This document shows positions 1 through 8,367 of a stretch of 64,000 nt of DNA, piece after piece. Below the pieces are notes generated by a model, which had not been told where the DNA came from, did no database searches, and saw nothing but the letters and a program-made list of their open reading frames with translations. Positions within the stretch are counted from its first letter, which is position 1. Every line of letters starts with the position of its first letter. The stretch lies in assembly GCF_000368085.1 (NCBI RefSeq), contig NZ_KB849239.1:1268269-1332268 (forward strand), given 5' to 3'. The stretch comes from Acinetobacter nosocomialis NIPH 2119. Its GTDB lineage: Bacteria > Pseudomonadota > Gammaproteobacteria > Pseudomonadales > Moraxellaceae. Both the position numbers and the translations under genes were made by a program.

Positions 1-452
1 AAATAGATGGCACCACACGTCCAAGTGCAGGAACAAATACTAAGAATAGCGTTTGATGTTGTTCAATTAATACAAAGACCAAAGCAAACTTGAGCAAACA
101 AATGATAACTAAGCTGAGGACTCCAATTGGGCCGCAGCTCGGATCTTTCATGATTTGTAAAGTACGTTGTTTATCCCCAAAGCCACCTACCCAAGCGTCA
201 GCTGTGTCGGCCAGTCCATCTAGATGCAATCCCCCAGTCAGCCAAATCCATAAAGTAAGTATAATTGCGGCAAGTAAAACAACGGGTAATTTGGCTAAAA
301 GACAGGCAACAAGAAAAAGTATGCCACCAATAATCATCCCAACCAGTGGATAAAACAAAATAGCCCGACCATTTTGTTGCGCCGTTGGTATAGTCTTTAA
401 CTCAATAGGTAGAACAGTTAAAAATTGCAATGCAATCCAAAAAGGTGTCATA
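1..452 (-). CDS. cobS: Adenosylcobinamide-GDP ribazoletransferase (cobalamin synthase), 3' part cut by window edge
   Basis: CobS is an integral membrane enzyme that joins adenosylcobinamide-GDP to alpha-ribazole (phosphate) in the last steps of the nucleotide-loop pathway. About 150 codons are visible from an ATG at 452-450. The start MTPFWIALQFLTVLPIEL is typical of the family. The signature LTGGLHLDGLADTADAWVGG holds the acidic, metal-binding residues and is followed by a KDPSCGPIGV segment. Several hydrophobic helices follow. It is the last gene of the minus-strand cobalamin group, separated from cobC by a histidine-phosphatase gene. The C-terminus lies outside the window. Confidence 0.93.
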
Positions 453-505
453 TCCCACTCTCTAACTGATCTATATATAAAAACAAACTGAATTATGAGG
501 AAATA

Positions 506-535
506 AAAATGGGAATAGCAATCCCTATTCCCATT
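506..535 (-). terminator. Rho-independent terminator after the histidine phosphatase gene
   Basis: Two 11-base arms (AATGGGAATAG at 508-518 and CTATTCCCATT at 525-535) form a hairpin. Read on the minus strand it is followed by a T-rich run. It lies 25 bases past the stop of the 560-2128 gene and before cobS, so cobS probably has its own promoter in 453-507 or depends on read-through. Confidence 0.7.
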
Positions 536-559
536 AAACACTTCAAAAACTGTGAAAAA

Positions 560-2128
560 CTACTGTATTTGATAGCACTGCTTTAATTTGATGTAGTCGT
601 AGTAAAAACTAGTTGGTGTGTAACGCGCATAGTTACACGCAGATTTAAATAAAGTCTCTTTTTCGTTATAAAGCATCTTCACTAAAGTCGAGCCTTGACT
701 ATTTTGGTAAACATCCCACTGTACGTTGGCTGCCATAGGTGAAACTACTTCACCACGCCATGTACTTGTTGAATAGTTATAAGTCTGGCGTAGTGGTAAC
801 GGCTGCATCATATTATGCAAATCCAAGCTAGTTGCCAGAGGAATAATAATTTCAGCATGGGCAAAACGTAAAACTGCTTTATATGGTTGAGCTTTATTTA
901 CAACAGCATCAACTTGTTGGAATAAATCTTGTTTGAGTCCTTGAGCAATTTCACTTGTAACTTGGTTCGACTCTGTGAAACTTGGACCTTTTTCATAAAA
1001 ATCATTGGCATCATTAAATTCAGCATAAAATTTTGCGGCTTCCAAAGGCATATATTTATCAAAATCAACACCTTTTAACTCATCTTTCATACCACCAGAA
1101 ATTGAATAAAGCTCATAAACATAAGCCGCAGCATCTACTGCACTAGCAATGGTATTTTTACCCTTACCTTTTTCTGTAATTTGCTCACCTTTTGGTGAAG
1201 TTACTGTAAAAGACCCATTATTGCTAAAACTATAACCTGTCGTACCAAGTTTTTTAATAAAGTCTGCTTTAAAAATCGGAGTGAGTACGGACTGGGCAAT
1301 TTTTTCTGCTTGAGTATTCTTCGATAACTCACTCAACTTTTGGGCTAAATCTTTATTGTTTGCTTCGAAATCTTGATAGGCCTGACTAGCATCATAAATT
1401 TTTTGTTGGCTAGCACTAAGTGGTTGAGTTAAATCTTCAGTCGCATTTAGACTATGAAAATAAAGTTTAAAACGATCAACACCCCCGTCTACAAGACTAG
1501 GAACACTTGAACTCGATAAATTGGTATAAGACACAGGAACAATTTTATCTTTCAGCTGAGGCTGTTGTTTTATCAGTTCAGCAGTGAAGAATTTAGCACT
1601 ATCCACCGCACGATCTACCCCAGAACTTTGTACCAATATAGATGCTTGAGAGTTTACAAGTGTTGGCAAGCGCTGTAATAGGCGATCGGCAATCCCGCGG
1701 TGTTCTAAAATACCGGTCATGGTTTCATTTCCATAACCGTATTGGCGAATACCTTCAACCCCATAGCCCAATAAAATATTGGCTTTCATCATGGCTTCCA
1801 AGTCAGCACCTAATTGCTCACCCAAAGGCGTTAAAGCATTTTCTGTTTTCGCCTGTTTCCATAAATTATAAAGTGCTAAATCATATTTAAGACTTGATAG
1901 TCCTCTCGAACCGTGTCGCGCAACCAATTCTGTAAAAACTGGCTGGAACCCATTTGGAGCTTGCTCATAATTTTTTAGATCTTGCTGTGGTTGATAAGGT
2001 GTTTTGGTTTGATAATATTTTGATGAATTTGTAGATGGTGGAGTTTGAACTTCTTGATCATCATTATTATTACAAGCCACGAGCAATAATGAAGCTGCAA
2101 GCACACTAGTTTTAAATAAAATATTCAT
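560..2128 (-). CDS. Exported histidine-acid phosphatase lipoprotein, MINPP/phytase-like
   Basis: Predicted phosphomonoesterase of histidine phosphatase clade 2. A lipoprotein signal ends in the lipobox LLVAC with Cys19, followed by an Asn/Asp-rich stretch. The catalytic RHGSR motif is at residues 71-75 (phospho-histidine His72). The distal motif near residues 424-426 is HAE rather than the HD of AppA-type acid phosphatases; HAE with RHG(S/T)R is typical of multiple inositol-polyphosphate phosphatases. Length (522 aa) suits that family. The likely role is phosphate release from inositol phosphates or other organic phosphates in the periplasm or at the outer membrane. It sits between cobC and cobS but has no known cobalamin role. 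The substrate is inferred from motifs only. Confidence 0.75.
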   Translation of the reverse strand: MNILFKTSVLAASLLLVACNNNDDQEVQTPPSTNSSKYYQTKTPYQPQQDLKNYEQAPNGFQPVFTELVARHGSRGLSSLKYDLALYNLWKQAKTENALTPLGEQLGADLEAMMKANILLGYGVEGIRQYGYGNETMTGILEHRGIADRLLQRLPTLVNSQASILVQSSGVDRAVDSAKFFTAELIKQQPQLKDKIVPVSYTNLSSSSVPSLVDGGVDRFKLYFHSLNATEDLTQPLSASQQKIYDASQAYQDFEANNKDLAQKLSELSKNTQAEKIAQSVLTPIFKADFIKKLGTTGYSFSNNGSFTVTSPKGEQITEKGKGKNTIASAVDAAAYVYELYSISGGMKDELKGVDFDKYMPLEAAKFYAEFNDANDFYEKGPSFTESNQVTSEIAQGLKQDLFQQVDAVVNKAQPYKAVLRFAHAEIIIPLATSLDLHNMMQPLPLRQTYNYSTSTWRGEVVSPMAANVQWDVYQNSQGSTLVKMLYNEKETLFKSACNYARYTPTSFYYDYIKLKQCYQIQ

Positions 2129-2255
2129 AAGCCAAATAAGTAATTAATTAATAAATGCCAATAGCTTAATTTTTAGTAATGACAGTTCTATTACATAGTT
2201 TAAAATATCTTTATAAAAATAATAACTTACAAGTGTATAAAAATATAAAATTCAT

Positions 2256-2855
2256 CTATCTCAACATAAAAGTTAATTGACCATCTGCTTCAGAAAATTC
2301 AAAAGAATATAATTTCCCAAGCTCTGCCGATATTTTAAGTAAGTCATCTAAAGGTTGCTGCTCGGCTAAACAAGCCAATAGTTTAATCACCCCCCCATGA
2401 GTAACAACTAACGCATGCTGTAAATTATGTTTTTGCATATGAGTAACCAAATCCTGAAACCCTTTCAGAACCCTTTTTTGAAACTGGTTTAATGTTTCAG
2501 CGCGAGGTGGACAATATTGATTTGGTTTTTGCCAAAAGTTTGCAAGTAATTCAGGTGAAGTTTCATAAATTTGCTGAGTTGAGATACCTTCCCACTCCCC
2601 AAAATACATTTCTTTTAAGTCATGATTTATAAGTAAAGGGAGTTCTGCTGTTTTGGCAAGTTCCTCAGCAAAACAAGCACATCGTTTTAATGAGGAACTT
2701 ACAATAACATCCCATGTCTGGTCTGTGACTTGCTCAATGGTTGACTGCATTTGCTGCCAACCTTTTGCTGTTAACTCGTCATCTAAATGCCCACGTAAAG
2801 TATGGCTATACTGACTTTCACCATGTCTGAGCAAATCGATTCTAAATTTACCCAA
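2256..2855 (-). CDS. cobC: Alpha-ribazole-5'-phosphate phosphatase / histidine phosphatase
   Basis: Clade 1 histidine phosphatase of 199 aa with LLRHGESQYS near the N-terminus (phospho-His in RHGE) and the second catalytic His in VVTHGGVIKLL near residue 155. CobC removes the 5'-phosphate of alpha-ribazole phosphate or cobalamin phosphate. The generic family could act on other phosphates, but the start overlaps the end of cobT by 8 bases and cobU follows the same strand. That makes the cobalamin assignment likely. Confidence 0.85.
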   Translation of the reverse strand: MGKFRIDLLRHGESQYSHTLRGHLDDELTAKGWQQMQSTIEQVTDQTWDVIVSSSLKRCACFAEELAKTAELPLLINHDLKEMYFGEWEGISTQQIYETSPELLANFWQKPNQYCPPRAETLNQFQKRVLKGFQDLVTHMQKHNLQHALVVTHGGVIKLLACLAEQQPLDDLLKISAELGKLYSFEFSEADGQLTFMLR

Positions 2856-3903
2856 TTTTATCCCCGCTTACAGCAGCTTGAGCAAAGGTAGCCATTTGGT
2901 TATGTAAGACACATGCCATTTTAACTAATGCCAAGGCAGTACCAGCCCCACTACCTTCGCCTAAACGCAAGTTCATCTTTAAGATCGGGTCAGCATTAAG
3001 TTCTTGTAAAATACGTAGGTGTCCATACTCAGCCGATTGATGACCAAATAACATCCAGTCACGTACTTTAGGGTTCATTCGTACCGCACATAAAGCGGCT
3101 ACAGAACTAATAAAACCATCCACAATCACAGGTAAACCCACTTGCGCACAGCGAATATAAGCACCTGTAATTGCCGCAATTTCCAAACCACCTACAGCAC
3201 ATAGTGTTTTAAAGACATCACCAATGACATGTTTATGGTGAAGTTCAATTGCCTTTTCAATTACTTCAATTTTATGTCTTAACTGATCGGCACCAATTCC
3301 TGTACCAACTCCCGTTAATTGCTCAGCCGTATCATTTAGTAAAAGACAGGCTAACGCAGAAGCTGAACAGGTATTTCCAATACCCATTTCACCCGCAATA
3401 TAAATATCTGCGCCATTCGCTTTAGCAGTATCTACACTTTTTTTCCCTAACTCTAAGGCAGCACGGCATTCGTCAGTACTCATTGCAGCTTGTTTGGCAA
3501 AATTTGCTGTGCCGGCACGAATACAGTGACGTTCAACACCTGCATATTGGTATGGTTCACCTACTGTGCCACAGTCAATGACTTGTAAATGGGCTTGATG
3601 ATATTTAGCAATAACACTAATTGCCGCACCACCAGTTGTGAAGTTTTGCAACATTTGACGGGTAACAGCTTGAGGGTATGCAGAGATATTTTCTTCAACT
3701 ACACCATGATCACCTGCAAAAATTGTAATCCAGGGATGGTTAACTTGTGGATGTGCATTTGACTGTAAACTAGCAAGTGTAATTGCAATCTGCTCTAAAT
3801 CACCTAAGGCACCTGTAGGTTTGGTAAGCTGGAGTTGATGTTGCTCCGCTTGTTGTTTTGCGTCCAGATTAGGTTTCTGTACAGATTCTAACCACCAGTT
3901 CAT
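2848..3903 (-). CDS. cobT: Nicotinate-nucleotide--dimethylbenzimidazole phosphoribosyltransferase
   Basis: CobT makes alpha-ribazole phosphate from nicotinate mononucleotide and 5,6-dimethylbenzimidazole. The 351-aa protein has the family-typical FAGDHGVVEENISAYPQ near residue 65, a glycine-rich AGEMGIGNT loop, and RLGEGSGAGTAL near residue 315 carrying the catalytic Glu. It lies 2 bases downstream of cobU and overlaps cobC, so the three are translationally linked. Length and motifs are complete. Confidence 0.96.
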   Translation of the reverse strand: MNWWLESVQKPNLDAKQQAEQHQLQLTKPTGALGDLEQIAITLASLQSNAHPQVNHPWITIFAGDHGVVEENISAYPQAVTRQMLQNFTTGGAAISVIAKYHQAHLQVIDCGTVGEPYQYAGVERHCIRAGTANFAKQAAMSTDECRAALELGKKSVDTAKANGADIYIAGEMGIGNTCSASALACLLLNDTAEQLTGVGTGIGADQLRHKIEVIEKAIELHHKHVIGDVFKTLCAVGGLEIAAITGAYIRCAQVGLPVIVDGFISSVAALCAVRMNPKVRDWMLFGHQSAEYGHLRILQELNADPILKMNLRLGEGSGAGTALALVKMACVLHNQMATFAQAAVSGDKIG

Positions 3904-3905
3904 TT

Positions 3906-4424
3906 TTATTTCTCACCTTTTAAAATCATTGGAAAACCCGCCACACAAAACACAACCTTATCTGCAATTTGCCCTAAGGCTTGATGTAGCCTTCCTGCTT
4001 CGTCGACAAAACGGCGGCTTATCTCACCGAGTGGCACAACGCCTAAACCCGTTTCATTACTTACTAAAATAATTTCTGACTGGAGTATAGGTAAAACTTT
4101 TAACAGCTGTTCACACTCAAATTGTTGAACGTTTTTGTCTTCTAAAAGTAACAAATTGGTTAGCCAAAGTGTTAAACAATCCACCAGAATAATTTGGTTA
4201 GGTCTATCAATTTCTTGCAGAGTTTTTGCTAAAAATAATGGTTCTTCAACCAAAGACCAGTGAGCAGGACGATGATTTTGATGATGGGCAATCCGGCTTT
4301 GCATTTCTGGATCTAGCGCTTGCGCCGTCGCCACATAAGTGACAGCTAATTGCATAGATATGGCCGTTTGTTCAGCCAGTCGGCTTTTACCAGAACGAGC
4401 ACCACCTAAAATCAATTGCAACAT
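3906..4424 (-). CDS. cobU: Bifunctional adenosylcobinamide kinase / adenosylcobinamide-phosphate guanylyltransferase
   Basis: CobU (CobP) phosphorylates adenosylcobinamide and then transfers GMP to give adenosylcobinamide-GDP, the CobS substrate. It opens with the P-loop GGARSGKS (residues 7-14). Later come the LVDCLTLWLTNLL segment and VSNETGLGVVP, both standard for the family. Length (172 aa) is normal. Its ATG lies inside the end of the upstream 2H-phosphoesterase gene (13-base overlap). Confidence 0.95.
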   Translation of the reverse strand: MLQLILGGARSGKSRLAEQTAISMQLAVTYVATAQALDPEMQSRIAHHQNHRPAHWSLVEEPLFLAKTLQEIDRPNQIILVDCLTLWLTNLLLLEDKNVQQFECEQLLKVLPILQSEIILVSNETGLGVVPLGEISRRFVDEAGRLHQALGQIADKVVFCVAGFPMILKGEK

Positions 4425-5059
4425 GGCTCACCTAAAAACAAATGCTGATACGGATACAGCTGCCCTTGTAAAATTTGAGCCTCATAATAACCAAAGGTTA
4501 AATGCTCAACTTTAAGATCAAATTCAGCCTGATCGTATTGTACAGGTAATTGAGAAATTTTTTGTAAAATCAAATCACTACTATAGTCTTTTTTATACAA
4601 ACCCAATGTAATGTGCGGATAGTAATCTAAAGCGGCAATTTCATTAGAAATTGAGCCTAATTTTTGACGTATGAAAGATAAGATATTTTCTTTATCCTGA
4701 ATTTCTACAAATAAAGCACTACTAAAGCTATCAACCGAACCAGTTTTTAATTGAAATGGTGCAATATCTTCTTTTCTTAAAATTTCCCTTTGCTGCACAA
4801 ACTCACTAAAACAAAAGTCATCATCAACTTTAGTTTCATGAGTCAAGAAACCGCATATAAACAGCGTGACATGATATTGACGGTGATTAGGCTCTATTAG
4901 AAATTCTGAAAAATGCGCACGCAATTGATCTAGATAATGAACTAATTTCTGATCATTAATTTCTAGATACCATAAAGCGTAATTTTGACGCCCAAGGTGC
5001 CATTCGGGATAATCCCGCATAGACGTCGGCACCATGAGTGTGGAGGGTTTTAACAGCAC
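4412..5059 (-). CDS. 2H phosphoesterase (2'-5' RNA ligase-like) protein, overlaps cobU
   Basis: This 215-aa protein has the two histidine motifs of the 2H phosphoesterase superfamily: HVTLFICGF near residue 63 and HITLGLYKK near residue 150. Relatives open or make 2',5'- or cyclic phosphodiester bonds in RNA or nucleotides. No signal peptide is seen. The open frame starts at GTG 5059; an ATG at 5035 (MVPTSMRDYPEW) is an alternative, and neither has a good ribosome-binding site. It is the first gene before cobU and overlaps it by 13 bases. A cobalamin role is possible but not shown by the sequence. Confidence 0.7.
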   Translation of the reverse strand: MLLKPSTLMVPTSMRDYPEWHLGRQNYALWYLEINDQKLVHYLDQLRAHFSEFLIEPNHRQYHVTLFICGFLTHETKVDDDFCFSEFVQQREILRKEDIAPFQLKTGSVDSFSSALFVEIQDKENILSFIRQKLGSISNEIAALDYYPHITLGLYKKDYSSDLILQKISQLPVQYDQAEFDLKVEHLTFGYYEAQILQGQLYPYQHLFLGEPCCN

Positions 5060-5148
5060 AGTTTTAATTCAAAATCATACAAATTTCGTATTAAAACATG
5101 TTTGCCTTTCAATTGTTGAGGTTAATTCATTAAGCACATTTAAACATA

Positions 5149-7311
5149 TTAAGTGAGTGTAGTTTTGGCATTGTTCAACTTAATGTCCAAAGGTTGTTTA
5201 CCTTGTTCAGAAAATAAATATTGAATAAGTTGAACCAACTCAACTTCAAGCTGTCTTCTTTGATTTGTATTCAATTCTAAATTCTGAATTTGCTGTTGCA
5301 GATGTTCAACTGCTTTAGTCTCTTCAATTTCTAAAAATTGAATCGCATAGGCATAACCTAAAGCAGCACCTTTTAATAAATTTTTATAAGGTAAATCATG
5401 ACGAATATTCACTGCAATTGATGCCATAACACGTTCATTGTGATTGAGTTTGCGTAGTGGATCTCTAGCTACGCGTTGACAAGGATCTTTAAATGCATAT
5501 TCACATGAGTCTAGAAAACTTTGTGACATTCGATCCAGATCTTTTGCATAGTTAGGTAATACAATTGCAAGTCCCTGCTTCACTTCTGCAATTAAGTTTT
5601 CTGCAAATGCTTTAACTGAATGATCACCCATGGCAACACCAATAGATTCATAACCCATTAAAGATGCATACCAAGCAAGCATCGCATGTACACCATTCCA
5701 TAAACGGTTTTTAATGAGTTGAATGTCAGTAATTTGGTCAACCAACACCACCTGACGCAACTTTTCAAGCAAAGGGCTGCCTTTTTCTACATAAATTGGC
5801 ATATCTGTTTCACTATGGAACAAGATTAAATCCATGCTTTGTAAGATATGTCCCGGCTGAAAATTACGGCGCATATTATCAACATAGATAGAAGCCTGAT
5901 TTTGCTGATCTTGAGTCAGTTTATTACAGTCTTCAATTTCGATTTGGTCTTCTTGTTCAACATCTTCTAAATGCTGTTCAAGAAAATTATGCTTAATACG
6001 AAGTTGACGATATAAATTCTGATTAGAAAGTTTTGAAACCATACGATTAACTACGGTATCGCAAAAATAATGCTCTTTTAAAATATGCTCGGTGACATCT
6101 TCATCGTTAGTTAACTCGAGTAGAGCTTCTTTAAGATGCTTCATCACCAAATATTTCGCACCCACCTTATTTAAAATAATTAGAAAGGTTAACGGTTCTA
6201 TACATGTTTCAAGTTGTGAATTAAAACGTGCATATAACCCTTTTGCGATTATCTGTGCTTCAGTTTCAATTGCTTGCTCGGGCAAACATAATGCAATCAA
6301 ACTTGAATGAGTGTACATCTCTAACATTTGTTGTTCATTATCAGAGTCAACAATGGTCATATTCTCAATACGTTCATCATAAGAAAATTGCCCATAGCGA
6401 ATACTATAGGTACCAAACGCATTTACAGCTTCGCGGAAAAGACTATTTCGTGTTGACGCAATAATACGTTTTGGTTTCGTATAACCATCCCAATGCGACA
6501 AGATCTGCGCTATATAACCACCGCCAATAGCACCGAAACCATGTATTCCAACAGTAAGCTGATTCAGACTTTGCGGAAAAGGTTCCTGTATCTCTGGCAT
6601 ACCCATAACAGGAATAAATTGGTCGAGGTCAGTTAAAAAATCATACATCTGGTCATAATAAAAATGCGCTTTTTCCAGCATTTCGTCATTAGGTTCTTTA
6701 ATATCTTTTAATAAAATTGTTAGTCCTTTCGATGTATGAGCTGAAGTTAAACCATTTTCCGAATCTTCAAACATTAAACATTGGTTAGCGTCTAAATGAA
6801 GTTGACTAGCCGCTTTGAGAAAAATTTCTGGATGTGGCTTCCCTTGTTCTACTTCATCTCCACAAGTAATAACATCAAAAAATTTATATACATTTGCATT
6901 AATTAAATATTCTTCGGCAATTGCTCTACGGCTTGAAGTAGCCACCGCCATTCTTAAACCAGATTTTCTTAAACGCTCTAGAACTTGAACTAAACCTTTT
7001 TTAATAGGTACGCCGTGTTTTCGAATATGTTCTAGTTCCATCTCATCGGCACGTTTTCGAATTTCCTTATATGGAACATCTACTCCGTATAAACGTTGTG
7101 CAAGCTTTTCCGCCGTTGTCGCGCTTAACCCCAAACATTGCATTAAATATTCGTGTGAAAACTCCTGTCCAATGAGTTCTTGAGATGCCTGTTGCAATGT
7201 TTGAAACCGTAACCGTTCAGTATCAAACATTGTCCCATCCATATCAAAGATAGCTCCATGAACAGGTTTTCCATGAAAAATAAGCACGTTTTTACCTCTT
7301 TTTTTGATCAT
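5149..7311 (-). CDS. mtlD: Bifunctional mannitol-1-phosphate dehydrogenase/phosphatase
   Basis: Fusion of two enzymes that turn fructose-6-phosphate into mannitol, the osmoprotectant of Acinetobacter. Residues 1 to about 230 are a HAD phosphatase with FDMDGTMFDTE (nucleophile Asp23, Asp25) and the later MFEDSENGL metal-binding motif. Residues about 250-700 are a polyol dehydrogenase with the Rossmann loop GIHGFGAIGGGY, family-typical NRLWNGVHAMLAWYASLMGY and a C-terminal helical domain. The dehydrogenase makes mannitol-1-phosphate and the HAD domain dephosphorylates it. Stand-alone MtlD enzymes are about 380 aa, so the 720 aa reflects the fusion. It is monocistronic here; salt induction is known for the Acinetobacter enzyme, but no site is visible to me. 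Confidence 0.95.
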   Translation of the reverse strand: MIKKRGKNVLIFHGKPVHGAIFDMDGTMFDTERLRFQTLQQASQELIGQEFSHEYLMQCLGLSATTAEKLAQRLYGVDVPYKEIRKRADEMELEHIRKHGVPIKKGLVQVLERLRKSGLRMAVATSSRRAIAEEYLINANVYKFFDVITCGDEVEQGKPHPEIFLKAASQLHLDANQCLMFEDSENGLTSAHTSKGLTILLKDIKEPNDEMLEKAHFYYDQMYDFLTDLDQFIPVMGMPEIQEPFPQSLNQLTVGIHGFGAIGGGYIAQILSHWDGYTKPKRIIASTRNSLFREAVNAFGTYSIRYGQFSYDERIENMTIVDSDNEQQMLEMYTHSSLIALCLPEQAIETEAQIIAKGLYARFNSQLETCIEPLTFLIILNKVGAKYLVMKHLKEALLELTNDEDVTEHILKEHYFCDTVVNRMVSKLSNQNLYRQLRIKHNFLEQHLEDVEQEDQIEIEDCNKLTQDQQNQASIYVDNMRRNFQPGHILQSMDLILFHSETDMPIYVEKGSPLLEKLRQVVLVDQITDIQLIKNRLWNGVHAMLAWYASLMGYESIGVAMGDHSVKAFAENLIAEVKQGLAIVLPNYAKDLDRMSQSFLDSCEYAFKDPCQRVARDPLRKLNHNERVMASIAVNIRHDLPYKNLLKGAALGYAYAIQFLEIEETKAVEHLQQQIQNLELNTNQRRQLEVELVQLIQYLFSEQGKQPLDIKLNNAKTTLT

Positions 7312-7429
7312 GTTTTATTCAGGGTATACAAAAAATTGCTTAAAAAGGCAGGATGATAATAAATGAAACATTAGTGGTTATTTTTTAATCATAAATATAA
7401 GAAATCTGTTACTGAGAAGAGTTAAATAC

Positions 7430-7615
7430 TCAAAAAGGTTGAACAATATAGATAATTCTGAAACTGAGTTTAAGTACAAAGGTAGCAAACCTTCCTCGCT
7501 TGCTACCTTTGCTTCTTCTTTTTATGCGCTGATCATGTTTGTTTTTCTTAGGTCCATTTACTGCTAACAAACCTGCATTTTTATTATGTCTTGCAGGTCT
7601 ACCAATACCAGAAAC
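7430..7615 (-). other. Unrecognised short basic reading frame with internal hairpin (ArfA-like layout or Fur-controlled RNA)
   Basis: Downstream of the Fur-box promoter (7659-7691) the minus strand has a 61-codon open frame. It reads RPARHNKNAGLL, then a very basic KKNKHDQRIKRRSKGSKRGR, then a hydrophobic tail (FATFVLKLSFRIIYIV). An 11-bp perfect hairpin (7478-7510) sits exactly where the basic part ends. That layout (basic peptide, hairpin inside the coding sequence, hydrophobic tail) resembles arfA, whose message is cut at a hairpin to give a non-stop product; the sequence itself does not match ArfA. The nearest ATG (7619-7617) is one base out of frame: dropping one T of a TTT would join it as MSSGIGRPARHN. 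So this may be a broken gene, a frameshifted gene, or a non-coding RNA. I do not recognise the family. Confidence 0.35.
7478..7510 (-). repeat. 11-bp perfect inverted repeat inside the short basic reading frame
   Basis: Arms AAAGGTAGCAA and TTGCTACCTTT are separated by 11 bases. On the minus strand no T-run follows, so it is not a normal terminator there; on the plus strand a loose T-rich stretch follows. Two further hairpins precede it on the minus strand: TACCAGAAA/TTTCTGGTA (about 7606-7642) and ACCTGCA/TGCAGGT (7571-7598). Confidence 0.7.
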
Positions 7616-7658
7616 TCATATAATTTTTGTTATTTTCTGGTAGAACTAAACAATACAT

Positions 7659-7691
7659 AATAATGATAATCATTTTCATTTAGTGTGTCAA
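7659..7691 (-). promoter_or_regulatory. Fur box overlapping a sigma-70 promoter (minus strand)
   Basis: Bases 7659-7677 match 17 of 19 positions of the classic Fur box (core TAATGATAATCATT). On the minus strand the same place holds a strong promoter: TTGACA at 7691-7686, a 17-base spacer, then TATCAT at 7668-7663. The Fur box covers the -10 and most of the spacer, the usual arrangement for iron repression. Expected start of transcription is about 7655, reading away from ybaK into the short structured stretch that ends before mtlD. Confidence 0.75.
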
Positions 7692-7712
7692 CTTGCTATG
7701 CCCTTTTTTTAA

Positions 7713-8177
7713 TCAATCAAGTACATCTACAAATTGCGCCGTTAATATGTGTGCCAAGTCTTTAGGATTTAAACCAATATCTAATCCTCTTTTACCACCA
7801 CTTACATAAATTTTGCTTAACTCTTGTGCAGAGGCATCAATCACTGTCTTTAAGCTTTTCTTTTGACCTAATGGACTAATTCCACCCACTAAGTACCCTG
7901 TTAAACGTTCGGCATCTTTAGGATTTGCCATCTGCAATTTTTTACACCCAACTGCCGAAGCTACCTTTTTCAAATTGAGTTGATGGTTAACTGGTATGAC
8001 CGCAACAAAATAATTTTTTTCATCAGTAACAAGAAGTGTTTTAAACACCTCGTTTACATCAAGGTTTAACTTTTCTGCGGCTTCCAAACCAAAACTTTTA
8101 GCATTTGCGTCATGTTCGTACTCATGGATAGAAAATTCGATTTTGTTACTTTTTAACAATCTACATGCAGGAGTCAT
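7713..8177 (-). CDS. ybaK: Cys-tRNA(Pro)/Cys-tRNA(Cys) deacylase
   Basis: The 154-aa YbaK/EbsC-type trans-editing factor hydrolyses Cys mischarged on tRNA(Pro). Family marks: MTPACRLL at the start, [10 protein letters not shown], a conserved Lys region in [30 protein letters not shown] near residue 90 and a C-terminal [12 protein letters not shown]. The catalytic Lys is expected in the KTLLV segment. Stand-alone, with a Fur-box promoter just past its stop that points away from it. Confidence 0.92.
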   Translation of the reverse strand: MTPACRLLKSNKIEFSIHEYEHDANAKSFGLEAAEKLNLDVNEVFKTLLVTDEKNYFVAVIPVNHQLNLKKVASAVGCKKLQMANPKDAERLTGYLVGGISPLGQKKSLKTVIDASAQELSKIYVSGGKRGLDIGLNPKDLAHILTAQFVDVLD

Positions 8178-8238
8178 AGGATTCTAGATTTTAATGAAAT
8201 GAGCTTGATTATATTTATTTTAAAAAAAGTTTAAAATT

Positions 8239-8252
8239 TGCTTAGGCTATTT
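8239..8252. repeat. First copy of a 14-base repeat upstream of the 8368 gene
   Basis: TGCTTAGGCTATTT occurs here and again at 8750-8763, about 116 and 145 bases before the starts of the next two genes (8368 and 8908). It could be a shared promoter-proximal element or chance in AT-rich DNA. Confidence 0.35.
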
Positions 8253-8367
8253 ACATCCTTTACATGAAAAATCAAACGAACATCGAACAAAAAACAATCT
8301 AAACTTGATATTGGGTAGATGACTCCAATATATTTAGTTGAGATTTAAAGTCTGAACTGGCGAATTT

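Noticed and set aside
90..353. Open frame on the plus strand at the left edge
   Set aside because: Lies antisense within cobS, low complexity, no start signal; cobS motifs on the other strand are clear.
453..507. Cobalamin riboswitch upstream of the cob genes
   Set aside because: No B12-box-like stretch or long structured leader seen before cobS or the 5059 gene.
7478..7510. Reading the hairpin as the mtlD or ybaK terminator
   Set aside because: It lies upstream of mtlD's start and about 200 bases past the ybaK stop, and lacks a T-run on the minus strand.
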